A DNA stretch of 64,000 nucleotides from DAITBA01 sp036824005 (GTDB lineage Bacteria > Pseudomonadota > Gammaproteobacteria > Burkholderiales > Rhodocyclaceae), in contig DAITBA010000010.1 of NCBI GenBank assembly GCA_036824005.1, positions 1 to 64,000 on the forward strand, written 5' to 3'. The number at the start of each line of letters is the position of its first letter. The first letter of the stretch is position 1. The position numbers and the translations under genes are program-made. This document shows, piece by piece, positions 1 to 8,519 of the stretch. The notes below the pieces were generated by a model. It did no database searches and was not told the DNA's origin. It was given only the letters and a program-made list of their open reading frames with translations.

Positions 1-813
1 GCGCACTACGACCTCGGCAACGACTTCTATAGGCTTTGGCTAGACCCTAGCATGACATACTCCGGTGCGCTCTTCGAGGGTGACGACACCCGTACCCTCG
101 AAGAAGCCCAGCGCGCGAAGTACCGGCGCATCCTGCATGCCCTCGCGCCGCGGCCTGGCGAGCGAGTACTGGAAATCGGCTGCGGCTGGGGCGGCTTTGC
201 CGAGGTCGCAGCCACCGAGTTCGATTGCCGCGTGACAGGCGTGACCTTGTCCGCTGCCCAGCTCGACTATGCGAGGCGTCGGGCAAAGCGCGGCGGATAC
301 GCGGATCGGGTGAGCTTCGATCTGTGTGACTACCGTGACCTGCGTGGGAGCTACCAGCACATCGTCTCGATCGAGATGTTCGAGGCGGTGGGACGCCGGT
401 ACTGGCCGACCTATTTCCGCCGGCTGGCGCAACTCCTGAAGCCGGGAGCGCGTGCCGTAGTCCAATCCATCACAATCGCGGATGGACTTTTTTCCCGCTA
501 CGCCAGGGGCACGGACTTCATCCAGCGCTACATCTTCCCCGGCGGCATGCTGCCTTCAGTAGCCGCCTTCCGTGAACAGGCACGGCACGTACATCTCAGG
601 GTGGAGCGCTCATTTGCCTTCGGAACAGACTATGCGCGCACGCTGCGCCTGTGGCACGAACGGTTCAATGCCCATTCCGAAGACATACAGGCACTTGGCT
701 TCGACGAGCGCTTCCTTCGCATGTGGCGCTTCTATCTGAGCTACTGCGAGGCGGGATTTTCGACTGGCTCAACGGACATCTGTCAATTCGAACTTACCAG
801 TCTACGGCCATGA
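1..813 (+). CDS. cfa: Cyclopropane-fatty-acyl-phospholipid synthase (5' truncated by window)
   Basis: The reading frame is open from base 1, so the N-terminus lies outside the window; 270 residues are present. It is a class I SAM-dependent methyltransferase: the SAM loop LEIGCGWGG lies near residue 57, and the family hallmarks AHYDLGNDFY at the start, SIEMFEAVG and FIQRYIFPGG follow. The family adds a methylene bridge to unsaturated acyl chains of membrane phospholipids, acting at the inner membrane. Its stop codon overlaps the next start (ATGA), so it belongs to one operon with the chalcone-isomerase-like gene. In such clusters the Cfa paralogue may make another modified fatty acid rather than cyclopropane; that is inference. 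Confidence 0.92.
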   Translation, partial: AHYDLGNDFYRLWLDPSMTYSGALFEGDDTRTLEEAQRAKYRRILHALAPRPGERVLEIGCGWGGFAEVAATEFDCRVTGVTLSAAQLDYARRRAKRGGYADRVSFDLCDYRDLRGSYQHIVSIEMFEAVGRRYWPTYFRRLAQLLKPGARAVVQSITIADGLFSRYARGTDFIQRYIFPGGMLPSVAAFREQARHVHLRVERSFAFGTDYARTLRLWHERFNAHSEDIQALGFDERFLRMWRFYLSYCEAGFSTGSTDICQFELTSLRP

Positions 814-1325
814 AACACACCCTGGCGATACTGGCGCTTTTTATGGCGCTACCGCTACAGGCAGCGCTTCCCGACCAGGTCCGTGAGATCGCTCCCGACT
901 TACGCCACACCGGTCAAGGAGAGATGCGCTGGCTCGGCATGACATTGTACGAGGCCTCGCTCTGGGTGAGTGGAGCGCGTTACAGCGAGGCCGAACCGTT
1001 TGCCCTGATGCTGCGCTACACGCGCAGCATCGCGGGATCGCGGCTGACATCCACAACGATCAGCGAAATGAAACGCATGGGCTGGCGCGATGAGACGCAG
1101 CTCGGGCAGTGGAAGAGCCAACTGGCGCGCATCTTTCCCGATGTCAAGCCCGGCGAAACCATCGTCGGCGTCAGCCTGCCTGGTCAGGGGGCTCGCTTCT
1201 TCCACCAGGGTCGAGCGGTCGGAGAGGTTGCCGATGCCGATTTCGCGCGCGCATTCTTCGCCATTTGGCTCGACGCCGGGACGCGCGCACCCGATCTACG
1301 GGACGCCTTGATCGGCAAGCCCTGA
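810..1325 (+). CDS. Chalcone isomerase-like periplasmic protein
   Basis: This 171-residue protein starts with a signal peptide (MKHTLAILALFMALPLQA, cleavage after about residue 18). The mature part resembles the bacterial chalcone-isomerase-like family (CHI fold), with the segment WLGMTLYEASLWV near its start. Bacterial members are not flavonoid enzymes; the fold binds fatty acids, which suits the lipid-modification neighbours. The ATG overlaps the cfa stop by ATGA, and its TGA overlaps the next ATG. The start was chosen because it gives a clean signal peptide and translational coupling; a longer open frame upstream is only cfa read in another frame. Confidence 0.8.
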   Translation: MKHTLAILALFMALPLQAALPDQVREIAPDLRHTGQGEMRWLGMTLYEASLWVSGARYSEAEPFALMLRYTRSIAGSRLTSTTISEMKRMGWRDETQLGQWKSQLARIFPDVKPGETIVGVSLPGQGARFFHQGRAVGEVADADFARAFFAIWLDAGTRAPDLRDALIGKP

Positions 1326-2644
1326 TGCGAAACGGCACGATCTCCGTGGGTCCGGCCGGCAAACCGCGCAGGGATGACGGGCGAGAGGGATCCACAAGCA
1401 TCGGCGACAGCGCACCAATCCGGCACGGACCGCTCCTGGCCTACGGCGCACTTGGTCTTCCCCTCGCCTTTGCGGCCCTGCCTGTATACGTGTATGTCCC
1501 CAAGCTCTACGGCGACGCGCTTGGCATGAATCTGGCGCTGGTTGGCGCGGTGCTGCTGGTGGCTCGGCTCGGTGATGCGGTGATCGACCCTCTATTGGGC
1601 TGGGGTTCGGATCGACTGGGGCAACGGCGCAGGCTGATCCTGCTTTCCACGCCCTTTCTGGCCCTCGGAATGCTAGGACTGCTGAGCCCGCCTGCTGATC
1701 TCGTGGGTGCGGGCTGGCTGGCGGCATCACTGGCAGTTGTCTATCTCGCGTTTAGCCTGGGCAGCCTAAACTACCAGGCCTGGGGCGCGGAGATGTCAGC
1801 GCTGCCGCATGAACGCACCCGAATCGCCGCGAGCCGTGAAGGTTTCGCGCTGGTGGGCGTGATTGCCGCGTCTGTGACGCCGACGCTGCTTGGCCCGGAC
1901 CTGCAGACGGGGCTAGGACGTCTCGCTCTGCTCTTCCTCCCGCTTTTGGCACTGATGGTCGCAATCACGCTGCTGGGCGCGCCTTCCGAGGCAGGGGTAC
2001 GACGCACGACCTCGGGTGTCGTCCCGTCCCTGCGTGCGACCTTGGACAACAGGCGCTTCCGCTGGCTTCTCGCCGTCTTCGCCGCGAACGGCATTGCCGC
2101 ATCGATTCCCGCAACGCTGGTGCTGTTCTTCGTTGCCGACGTGCTTCGGCTCGACGGGTACTCGGGGTCATTCCTGGCCGTGTATTTCGTCAGTGCTGTC
2201 GCCGCATTGCCGCTCTGGGTTGTCTTGGCGCGCCGTTACGGCAAGGCATGGTCTTGGTTGCTGTCGATGGCATTGGCGATCGCGGTGTTTGTGTGGGCGT
2301 TTTTTATCGGAGCGGGTGACTTGATTGCGTTCGTCATCATCTGCGCTTTGTCCGGTGCGGCGCTCGGCGCAGACCTCGCGTTGCCACCTTCGATGCTGGC
2401 GGACGTGATCGATAGCGACTGCCGTGGCGCCGGCGACGCCAAATCGGGGGCCTACTTCGGGTTGTGGAATCTTGTGACCAAGCTCAGTCTGGCGCTTGCC
2501 GCGGGTATTTCGTTGCCCCTATTGGACTGGCTCGGCTATAGACCCGGCGCCACCGATGGCCTGGTAGCGCTCAGTGCGGTCTATGCACTGCTGCCGGTGG
2601 TGCTGAAGCTCGGCGCCATGTGCCTGCTTTACCGGCTTCTGTGA
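1325..2644 (+). CDS. MFS transporter, GPH (melibiose carrier-like) type
   Basis: The product has 439 residues and about twelve hydrophobic segments beginning near residue 37. The motif GDAVIDPLLGWGSDRLGQRRR in the first cytoplasmic loop matches the DxxxDPxxGxxSDRxxxxxG pattern of the glycoside-pentoside-hexuronide cation symporter group of the major facilitator superfamily. The substrate cannot be read from sequence; inside a lipid-modification cluster it could move a lipid or precursor rather than a sugar. Its ATG overlaps the stop of the previous gene (TGATG), so it is translationally coupled. Confidence 0.82.
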   Translation: MRNGTISVGPAGKPRRDDGREGSTSIGDSAPIRHGPLLAYGALGLPLAFAALPVYVYVPKLYGDALGMNLALVGAVLLVARLGDAVIDPLLGWGSDRLGQRRRLILLSTPFLALGMLGLLSPPADLVGAGWLAASLAVVYLAFSLGSLNYQAWGAEMSALPHERTRIAASREGFALVGVIAASVTPTLLGPDLQTGLGRLALLFLPLLALMVAITLLGAPSEAGVRRTTSGVVPSLRATLDNRRFRWLLAVFAANGIAASIPATLVLFFVADVLRLDGYSGSFLAVYFVSAVAALPLWVVLARRYGKAWSWLLSMALAIAVFVWAFFIGAGDLIAFVIICALSGAALGADLALPPSMLADVIDSDCRGAGDAKSGAYFGLWNLVTKLSLALAAGISLPLLDWLGYRPGATDGLVALSAVYALLPVVLKLGAMCLLYRLL

Positions 2645-2674
2645 GCGCTGGTTTTAAGAACGTGGAGGATGGAC

Positions 2675-3205
2675 ATGTTGCGAAGCCTCGTATCGTGTTT
2701 CGTGGCACTGCTGCTGGGAGGTTGTGCCACAGTGAATATTGATGCCTATCGCGGTGAGAAGCCGCAGCTCGATCTCAAGCGTTATTTTGACGGGACGATT
2801 GATGCCTGGGGCATTTTCCAGGACCGCTCGGGCAAGGTGGTCAGGCGCTTCAACGTGGTAGTCGATGCACGCTGGCAGGGGGATGTCGGTACGCTGGATG
2901 AGCGGTTTACCTACTCAGACGGCAGCACGCAGCGGCGCGTGTGGACCATCACCAGACTGGGAAGCGGCCGCTACAAGGGAACCGCGGATGACGTGGTGGG
3001 AGAGGCGGTTGGCGAGGCGGCCGGGAATGCCTTGCGCTGGCGCTATGTAATGGCGCTGCCCGTGGATGGCAAGGTCTATCACGTCGACTTCGATGATTGG
3101 ATGTATCTCATGGATGACAAGGTGATGTTGAACCGTTCCGCGATGAGCAAGTTCGGTGTCCGCCTCGGCGAAGTCACGTTGACGTTCCGCAAGAGCAGTT
3201 CGTGA
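2675..3205 (+). CDS. DUF3833 family lipoprotein
   Basis: The product has 176 residues and a lipoprotein signal peptide (MLRSLVSCFVALLLGGC, lipobox LGGC), so it is probably anchored to a membrane by a lipidated cysteine. The body matches my recollection of DUF3833: the segments YFDGTIDAWGIFQDRSGKV and FTYSDGSTQRR are typical. Function unknown; the family recurs beside Cfa, CHI-like and SDR genes. ATG 2675 is preferred over ATG 2669 because GGAGG at 2664-2668 sits six bases before 2675 and directly abuts 2669. Its TGA overlaps the GTG start of the SDR gene. Confidence 0.8.
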   Translation: MLRSLVSCFVALLLGGCATVNIDAYRGEKPQLDLKRYFDGTIDAWGIFQDRSGKVVRRFNVVVDARWQGDVGTLDERFTYSDGSTQRRVWTITRLGSGRYKGTADDVVGEAVGEAAGNALRWRYVMALPVDGKVYHVDFDDWMYLMDDKVMLNRSAMSKFGVRLGEVTLTFRKSSS

Positions 3206-3969
3206 ATCCGCCGATCCGGGATTGGTCGGGCAGGCGCATCTGGATCATCGGAGCTTCAACCGGAATAGGTGCCGCCCTGGCGCGGGAACTGGCGTCCAAC
3301 GGAGCAAGGCTCGTGCTGTCGGCTCGCAGCCGCGACAGGCTCGAGGCAGTAGCCGAGACGTGCGCAGGTTCGTTGGTCCTGCCCCTGGATGTGACCGATA
3401 CCGCGGCCTTCGCGCTGGCGCTGGAGCATGTCGTCTCGACTTGGCACGGAATCGACCTCGTCGTGTTTGCCGCCGGGACCTACGAACCGATGCGAGCGTG
3501 GGAGCTGACGAACGCGAGGGCGCGGCAAACATTCGACGCCAATCTGCTGGGCATCATGGCAGGCGTCGGCGTTCTGGTGCCGCAGCTGCTGCGGCAGGGC
3601 AACGGAGCGATTGCGGTAGTCGCGAGTGTCGCCGGCTATCGTGGCTTGCCCAAGGCGCTGGTCTACGGTCCGACCAAGGCAGCGTTGATCAACTTCGCGG
3701 AGACCCTTTATCTGGACCTGGCGCCGAAAGGGATCTCTGTGTTCGTGATCTGTCCGGGCTTCGTGGCGACACCGCTCACGGCACAGAACGACTTTAAGAT
3801 GCCCGCGTTGATTACGGCCGAGGAGGCGGCGCGCCATATCCGCCGGGGCATGGAACGCGGCAGCTTCGAGATTCATTTCCCGAAGCGCTTCACACTGGCG
3901 CTGAAGCTGCTGCGCATCCTGCCGTACCGCGTCTATTTCACTCTAGTGAGGTGTGTGACCGGGTCATGA
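3202..3969 (+). CDS. SDR-family NAD(P)-dependent oxidoreductase
   Basis: This 255-residue short-chain dehydrogenase/reductase has the cofactor motif GASTGIGAALA (TGxxxGxG type) near residue 17, catalytic Ser in VVASVAGYRG, and the YxxxK pair in VYGPTKAAL. Such enzymes oxidise or reduce alcohol/carbonyl groups; the substrate here is unknown. It starts with GTG at 3202, overlapping the stop of the DUF3833 gene, which argues for coupling in the same operon. A membrane-facing C-terminus (FTLALKLLRILPYRVYF) is amphipathic and may help it reach a lipid substrate. Confidence 0.87.
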   Translation: MNPPIRDWSGRRIWIIGASTGIGAALARELASNGARLVLSARSRDRLEAVAETCAGSLVLPLDVTDTAAFALALEHVVSTWHGIDLVVFAAGTYEPMRAWELTNARARQTFDANLLGIMAGVGVLVPQLLRQGNGAIAVVASVAGYRGLPKALVYGPTKAALINFAETLYLDLAPKGISVFVICPGFVATPLTAQNDFKMPALITAEEAARHIRRGMERGSFEIHFPKRFTLALKLLRILPYRVYFTLVRCVTGS

Positions 3970-3997
3970 TGAAGGGCATCCACAACGTCGGGCGCAA

Positions 3998-4423
3998 ATG
4001 CACAAGCTTGACAAGCTGATCGAGTTCTACGAAACCCTGGCACCAGAGAGCGTCAGCGAGCTGGATCGCCTCTACGCGCCGGAGGCGTACTTCAAGGACC
4101 CGTTCAACGAAGTGCGTGGGCCGGAGGCGATTGAGCGGATCTTTCGTAACATGTTCAACCAGGTCACCGACCCGCGCTTCAAGATCATCGAGCGTATCGC
4201 AGCTGAGAACGGCGCGGTGTTGGTTTGGGAATTCGGCTTCCGCATGCGCCACCGGGGGCTGGCACGGGCACAATGCATTCACGGCGTGACGCATTTGCGC
4301 TTCGATGCCGAGGATCGCGTGGTGTTCCACCGCGACTACTGGGATGTGGCGGACGAACTATATTCGAAGCTACCGCTGCTGGGAAGCTTGATGCGAGTCC
4401 TGCAGCGTCACCTGCGCGCCTGA
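3998..4423 (+). CDS. SnoaL/NTF2-like nuclear transport factor 2 family protein
   Basis: This 141-residue protein has the alpha+beta cone signature of SnoaL-like proteins: helix LIEFYETLAPESVSELDRLY, then YFKDPFNEVRGPEAI, and a C-terminal HRDYWDVADELYSKLPLLG. The family includes cyclases, isomerases and plain ligand-binding proteins, so no reaction is assigned. It lies 28 bp after the SDR gene and is the last member of the lipid-modification operon. Similar SDR/SnoaL/Cfa/CHI sets in other proteobacteria are commonly tied to an ECF sigma factor and ChrR-type anti-sigma factor; neither is in this window. Confidence 0.82.
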   Translation: MHKLDKLIEFYETLAPESVSELDRLYAPEAYFKDPFNEVRGPEAIERIFRNMFNQVTDPRFKIIERIAAENGAVLVWEFGFRMRHRGLARAQCIHGVTHLRFDAEDRVVFHRDYWDVADELYSKLPLLGSLMRVLQRHLRA

Positions 4424-5063
4424 TCTGCGCATCGTCACGGTTGGTCGCGGTGGCGGCTGCCGCACAGTCGGGGGACTGGGTGCCGCACAACCGTGCATTT
4501 GGCATTCGCTTTGCCGGTAGTCCTCTTGCATCGTGCTTCTCACGCCGCGCGACACGCTCGAAGTGCACGGTGAACACCTCGGGCGATGCCGTGCTCAATG
4601 CCGGGGTACGAAATATCGCATCGGGCTTCGAGGCCGCTGAGACGGGCCGGCGGTCGAGCAGGGCTCGAGTCGACAGGCGACTGAAGAACGGCTCGCCGTT
4701 CTTCGGTAGCTTCTCGGCGTGACGACGCAGGGCGTCCCGGTTCGCGTGGCAGCGACGAAACCCTGCGCGAGGTCTGCGACATATGCGGGCGATGGCCGGA
4801 ACCCGCCGGCCGACAACGGCAGTAGACCGGCGTAGAACAACGGAGCGGGCAGTGACGAGTTGATGACGTCGCGCGCCAGCTGCGCGGCGGGCATCATTGG
4901 CAATAAGAAGAACATTGTGCGCGGGCGGCCCAAGACGCAACGGCGCAGCGGCCGACTGAAACAGATGCCCCCACCGGGGCCGTGGATTTCGCCAGCCCCC
5001 TCGCATTCTTCGGGTTCCCGAACGGCGCGCGATGGGCGACGAAGCGGGCTCTATAATAGCAAC
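4424..5063 (+). other. 640-bp stretch without a convincing gene
   Basis: Between the SnoaL-like gene and relA no frame has a recognisable product. A minus-strand frame (4933 down to about 4790) reads MFFLLPMMPAAQLARDVINS followed by a hydrophobic stretch, then loses protein-like composition, so a decayed small membrane-protein gene is possible but unproven. The last bases (5052-5057) hold the likely relA -10 box. Confidence 0.4.
5052..5057 (+). promoter_or_regulatory. TATAAT -10 box abutting relA start
   Basis: A perfect TATAAT lies seven bases before ATG 5064. A sigma-70 start site about seven bases downstream would coincide with the A of the start codon, implying a leaderless mRNA. No good -35 hexamer or Shine-Dalgarno sequence is visible, so the call rests on the -10 alone. 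Confidence 0.5.
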
Positions 5064-7298
5064 ATGGTCTCCGTCACCCATTCCGTCGCCGAAACCGGCG
5101 CCAATCAGACCACGTTCGAGCTTCTTTGCGAAGGGCTTGGGGAAGCCGAGCAGACGCAGGTTGAGCGCGCCTTGAAGCTCATCGAGCCCCTGTATCGCGG
5201 CGCGCGTCTCGGTACCGGGGAGGATAAACACGAGCACGCCCTGGGCGTAGCCTTGATCCTTGCCGCGTTGCGGCTCGACGCTCATACGCGCATCGCGGCA
5301 CTGTTATTCGCTGTCCGCGATCATCTCGACGGTGCCACCGAGCGGCTGGCGGCAGAATTCGGCGCGTCGGTGGCACGACTGGTCGACGGGTTGCACCGGC
5401 TGAAGGGTCTGCAGCTCATCACCCGAGCCCACTCGAGCGCCAGTACCGGAGCAGGTGCGCCCGCGGTCAAGGCCCAAACCGAGATCCTGCGCAAGATGCT
5501 GCTCGCCATGGTCGAGGACATCCGGGTCGTGCTGATCCGTCTGGCCAGCCGCAGTCAGACGCTGCGTTACTATACCGATCACCCCGGCGAGCGCCGTGCC
5601 GAGGTCGCTCGGGAAAGTCTGGATATCTACGCGCCGCTGGCCAACCGGCTCGGAGTCTGGCAGATCAAGTGGGAGATCGAGGACCTCTCCTTCCGCTTTC
5701 TCGAACCGGAAACCTACAAGCGGATCGCCCGTATGCTGGACGAGCGTCGGGTCGAGCGCGAACAGTTCATTGCCGATGTCATAGCACGGCTCAAGCGGGA
5801 AATCGCCGTCGCCGGCATCGTGGCGGAGATCTATGGCCGGCCGAAGCACATCTACAGTATCTGGAGCAAGATGCGCGGCAAGGACATCGACTTTGCCGAG
5901 GTCTACGACGTACGGGCGCTGCGTGTGCTGGTGGACGATATCAAGGACTGCTACACGGTGCTCGGGCTGGTCCATCAACTCTGGCAGCCGATTCCGAAGG
6001 AGTTCGACGACTACATCGCGCATCCCAAGGGCAACTACTACCGCTCGCTGCATACGGCAGTCATAGCGCCCGATGGCCGGGCGCTTGAAGTGCAGATCCG
6101 TACCCACGAGATGCATCGCCACGCCGAACTGGGAATCGCGGCCCACTGGCGCTACAAGGAGAAAAGCGGCGGCAAGAGCGCCGACAAGGACTACGACGAC
6201 AAGATTGCCTGGTTGCGCCAACTGCTGTCGTGGCGAGACGAGATCACCGACAGCGCCGACTGGGTCGAGCAGTTCAAGCGCGCCGCCCTGGACGACACGA
6301 TCTACGTTGTCACGCCCCAAGGCCGGGTGGTTGACCTGCCGCGCGGCGCCACGCCGGTGGATTTCGCCTATCGCCTGCACACGGATTTGGGGCATCGCTG
6401 TCGCGGCGCGCGGGTGGACGGCGTCCTGGTGCCGCTGAACACTCCGCTTGCCAATGGCCAGCGGGTGGAAATCGTCACGGCGAAACAGGGCGGGCCGAGC
6501 CGCGACTGGCTCAACCTCCAGCTCGGCTACCTGGTTTCACCGCACGCCCGGGCCAAGGTCCGGCGCTGGTTCGCCCAAGCCGAGGAGGCGGAAACGCTGG
6601 CCCAGGGCCGGGCCTTCGTGGTGCGCGAGCTGCAGCGCGAGGGACAGACCCAGGCCAACATCGACGAGCTGGCGCACAAGCTTGGCTTCGAGGGTGCCGA
6701 TGGACTCTATCTGGCCGCCGGTCGCAACGAGCTGGGGCCGCGCGCCATCCAGGTGGCATTGCGCGGGGCGCCCGAGGCGCCGAGCGAGGAGGCGGCCGAA
6801 CTCCTGCCCAGGCGCAGCCGCGCCGGCGCTGCCGGCAGCGATGTGCTCATCCTCGGCGTGGACAAGCTGCTGACCCAGCTCGGCCGCTGTTGCAAGCCGG
6901 CACCGCCCGACGAGATCGCCGGCTTCGTCACTCGCGGCAAGGGGGTTTCCATCCATCGTGTCGACTGCTCGAACTTCGCCCACATGATCGCGCGCCATCC
7001 GGAACGGGTCATCAGTGCCGACTGGGGCGAACGGGCGATGGGGGCGCAGGCAGGGGCCGGCGGTGCGCTCTATCCCGCCAGCATCGCGGTCGAAGCTCAT
7101 GACCGGCAGGGGTTGTTGCGTGACATCTCGGAGGTGTTGTCGCGGGAGAAGATCAACGTCACCGCTGTCAACACCCAGTCCAAGGCAGGCATGGCTCGTA
7201 TGGGCTTCACCGTGGAGGTGAGCGGCGTGCCTCAGTTGCAGCGGGCACTGGGCCAGATCGCGGAGATTCCCAACGTCATCAGCGCGCGGCGGGCGTAG
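5064..7298 (+). CDS. relA: GTP pyrophosphokinase RelA (synthetase-only long RSH)
   Basis: The 744-residue product makes (p)ppGpp from ATP and GTP/GDP in the stringent response at stalled ribosomes. Domain order is: degenerate HD hydrolase domain (SpoT-type HDxxED is replaced by VRDHLDG), synthetase domain with the substrate loop IAHPKGNYYRSLHT, TGS domain (TIYVVTPQGRVVDLPRGATP), zinc-finger region (RCCKPAPPDEIAG) and C-terminal ACT domain. The synthetase carries EFDD, the EXDD signature of monofunctional RelA rather than the RXKD of bifunctional enzymes. MVSVTHSV at 5064 is preferred over an upstream ATG at 4860, whose extension is low-complexity and which would lie upstream of the -10 box. 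Confidence 0.95.
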   Translation: MVSVTHSVAETGANQTTFELLCEGLGEAEQTQVERALKLIEPLYRGARLGTGEDKHEHALGVALILAALRLDAHTRIAALLFAVRDHLDGATERLAAEFGASVARLVDGLHRLKGLQLITRAHSSASTGAGAPAVKAQTEILRKMLLAMVEDIRVVLIRLASRSQTLRYYTDHPGERRAEVARESLDIYAPLANRLGVWQIKWEIEDLSFRFLEPETYKRIARMLDERRVEREQFIADVIARLKREIAVAGIVAEIYGRPKHIYSIWSKMRGKDIDFAEVYDVRALRVLVDDIKDCYTVLGLVHQLWQPIPKEFDDYIAHPKGNYYRSLHTAVIAPDGRALEVQIRTHEMHRHAELGIAAHWRYKEKSGGKSADKDYDDKIAWLRQLLSWRDEITDSADWVEQFKRAALDDTIYVVTPQGRVVDLPRGATPVDFAYRLHTDLGHRCRGARVDGVLVPLNTPLANGQRVEIVTAKQGGPSRDWLNLQLGYLVSPHARAKVRRWFAQAEEAETLAQGRAFVVRELQREGQTQANIDELAHKLGFEGADGLYLAAGRNELGPRAIQVALRGAPEAPSEEAAELLPRRSRAGAAGSDVLILGVDKLLTQLGRCCKPAPPDEIAGFVTRGKGVSIHRVDCSNFAHMIARHPERVISADWGERAMGAQAGAGGALYPASIAVEAHDRQGLLRDISEVLSREKINVTAVNTQSKAGMARMGFTVEVSGVPQLQRALGQIAEIPNVISARRA

Positions 7299-7315
7299 GC
7301 CGCAGCCGGTGCGCG

Positions 7316-8506
7316 TCAACTCCCGGGGCGCCTGCCGGCGATGCCGCGGAACAGATCGTCCAGTGCCGCGGCCGAACGTGAGCGCATGTCGACGCAGTGC
7401 TGCAGGCGCAGCAGTGCCGGCAGGGTTTCCGGGCCTGGCGCGCCGGGCAGCAGCACCGGTATGACAGGCAGTTTGCGGCGGCGGAACTGCTCCATCAGCA
7501 CGTAGATCTCCAGTTCCTGGGTGCCGCCGATGCCGGCCGGGCCGACGAACACCGCTGCCGCCGCGATCGTCTCGATCTGTTCCTCCAGTTGCCGCTGCCA
7601 CAGCTGACCGGGCTGCAGATCGCGTTCGTCGAGCCAGGGCAGAACGCCGCGCTGCATGAGCGCCTCGGCAACGGCACGGACTTCGGGCTTGTCGGTCCAA
7701 TTATGGCAAAGAAATACGTCGAACGCTCCGGCGGCGCGCTTGCGTTCGAGCTCCCGCCGCGCCTGTTCCAACGCGGCGGCGCCGCTATCGACGGTGGTGC
7801 AGGTGGTTGCGTCTGCTGCGCTGCCGGGCGGTGCGGCGTCACACGCGGGCGCAGGCGGAGTCTTGGGCGCGAACAGCGGCACATCCAGGTTGGCGGCGCT
7901 CAGCGCCATGTCTTCGTTGCGAAGGCCATTGGCCACGAGCGCTCGGCGGGCGGCGTCGAAAGCGCTCCCGACCGGTTGGGCGTTCGCCAGCGCTGCGTAA
8001 AGCGTGCGCACGAATGCCTGTTGTGCCGCATCCTGCAAGCGCGTGCTCGTTATCACGGTGGCGACGCCGCGGGCGAGGAGGGTCTCTCCCGCGCCCGCGA
8101 AGGGCGCCGGCGAGTCGTCGCACGACTGGAACACGGCGAGCCGCAAGTCCGGACACCTAGCGAGCACGCCGCCGAGGTGCTGGACGCTTACGGTGCGAGC
8201 ATTGCCGCCGGATCCCGCGAGCACCACCGTGGCGTACTGGGCCGCCTGCCGCGCACGGCCGTGGCCGATGAAGTGCAGGGCATGGCACGGCCAGGCGTCG
8301 AGCCGCTGGCGAAGACCATTCTCCGTCGGTTCCGTCAGTCGTTCCAGCTCGATCAAGCCCCGGGCGCGCAGTGGTTGTGCCGCCTGGTCGAGGGCATGCC
8401 AAGCGCGATCGGCATCGAAGCGGGGCGCATCGGCGGGGCAGGGAATCAGCGCGAGTACGCGCAACGGCGGGACCGCGGCAATCGCGGGCGACGAACCGGC
8501 CGGCAT
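7316..8506 (-). CDS. CHAT-TIR fusion protein, candidate immune effector
   Basis: The 396-residue protein joins two domains with known roles in immunity and programmed death. The N-terminal half (about 15-215) looks like a CHAT caspase-like protease, with a His motif HFIGHG (His82) and a Cys motif FQSCDD (Cys129) forming the expected dyad. After an Ala/Pro-rich linker and a short helix (245-258), residues 261-358 form a TIR domain: FDVFLCHNWTDK, LPWLDERDLQPGQLW and VFVGPAGIGGTQELEI, with Glu333 at the position of the NADase glutamate. It is the last gene of a three-gene operon, 13 bp after the M48 gene, and converges with relA. The domain calls are from motifs; the function as an NAD-depleting effector is inference. 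Confidence 0.8.
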   Translation of the reverse strand: MPAGSSPAIAAVPPLRVLALIPCPADAPRFDADRAWHALDQAAQPLRARGLIELERLTEPTENGLRQRLDAWPCHALHFIGHGRARQAAQYATVVLAGSGGNARTVSVQHLGGVLARCPDLRLAVFQSCDDSPAPFAGAGETLLARGVATVITSTRLQDAAQQAFVRTLYAALANAQPVGSAFDAARRALVANGLRNEDMALSAANLDVPLFAPKTPPAPACDAAPPGSAADATTCTTVDSGAAALEQARRELERKRAAGAFDVFLCHNWTDKPEVRAVAEALMQRGVLPWLDERDLQPGQLWQRQLEEQIETIAAAAVFVGPAGIGGTQELEIYVLMEQFRRRKLPVIPVLLPGAPGPETLPALLRLQHCVDMRSRSAAALDDLFRGIAGRRPGS

Positions 8507-8519
8507 GACGGGGCAGACC

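Noticed and set aside
4860..5063. N-terminal extension of RelA from ATG 4860
   Set aside because: The added 68 residues are unlike RelA and would lie upstream of the TATAAT box.
4185..5285. Long minus-strand open frame across the relA upstream region
   Set aside because: Arg/Pro-rich composition and overlap with relA and the SnoaL-like gene indicate a high-GC shadow, not a gene.
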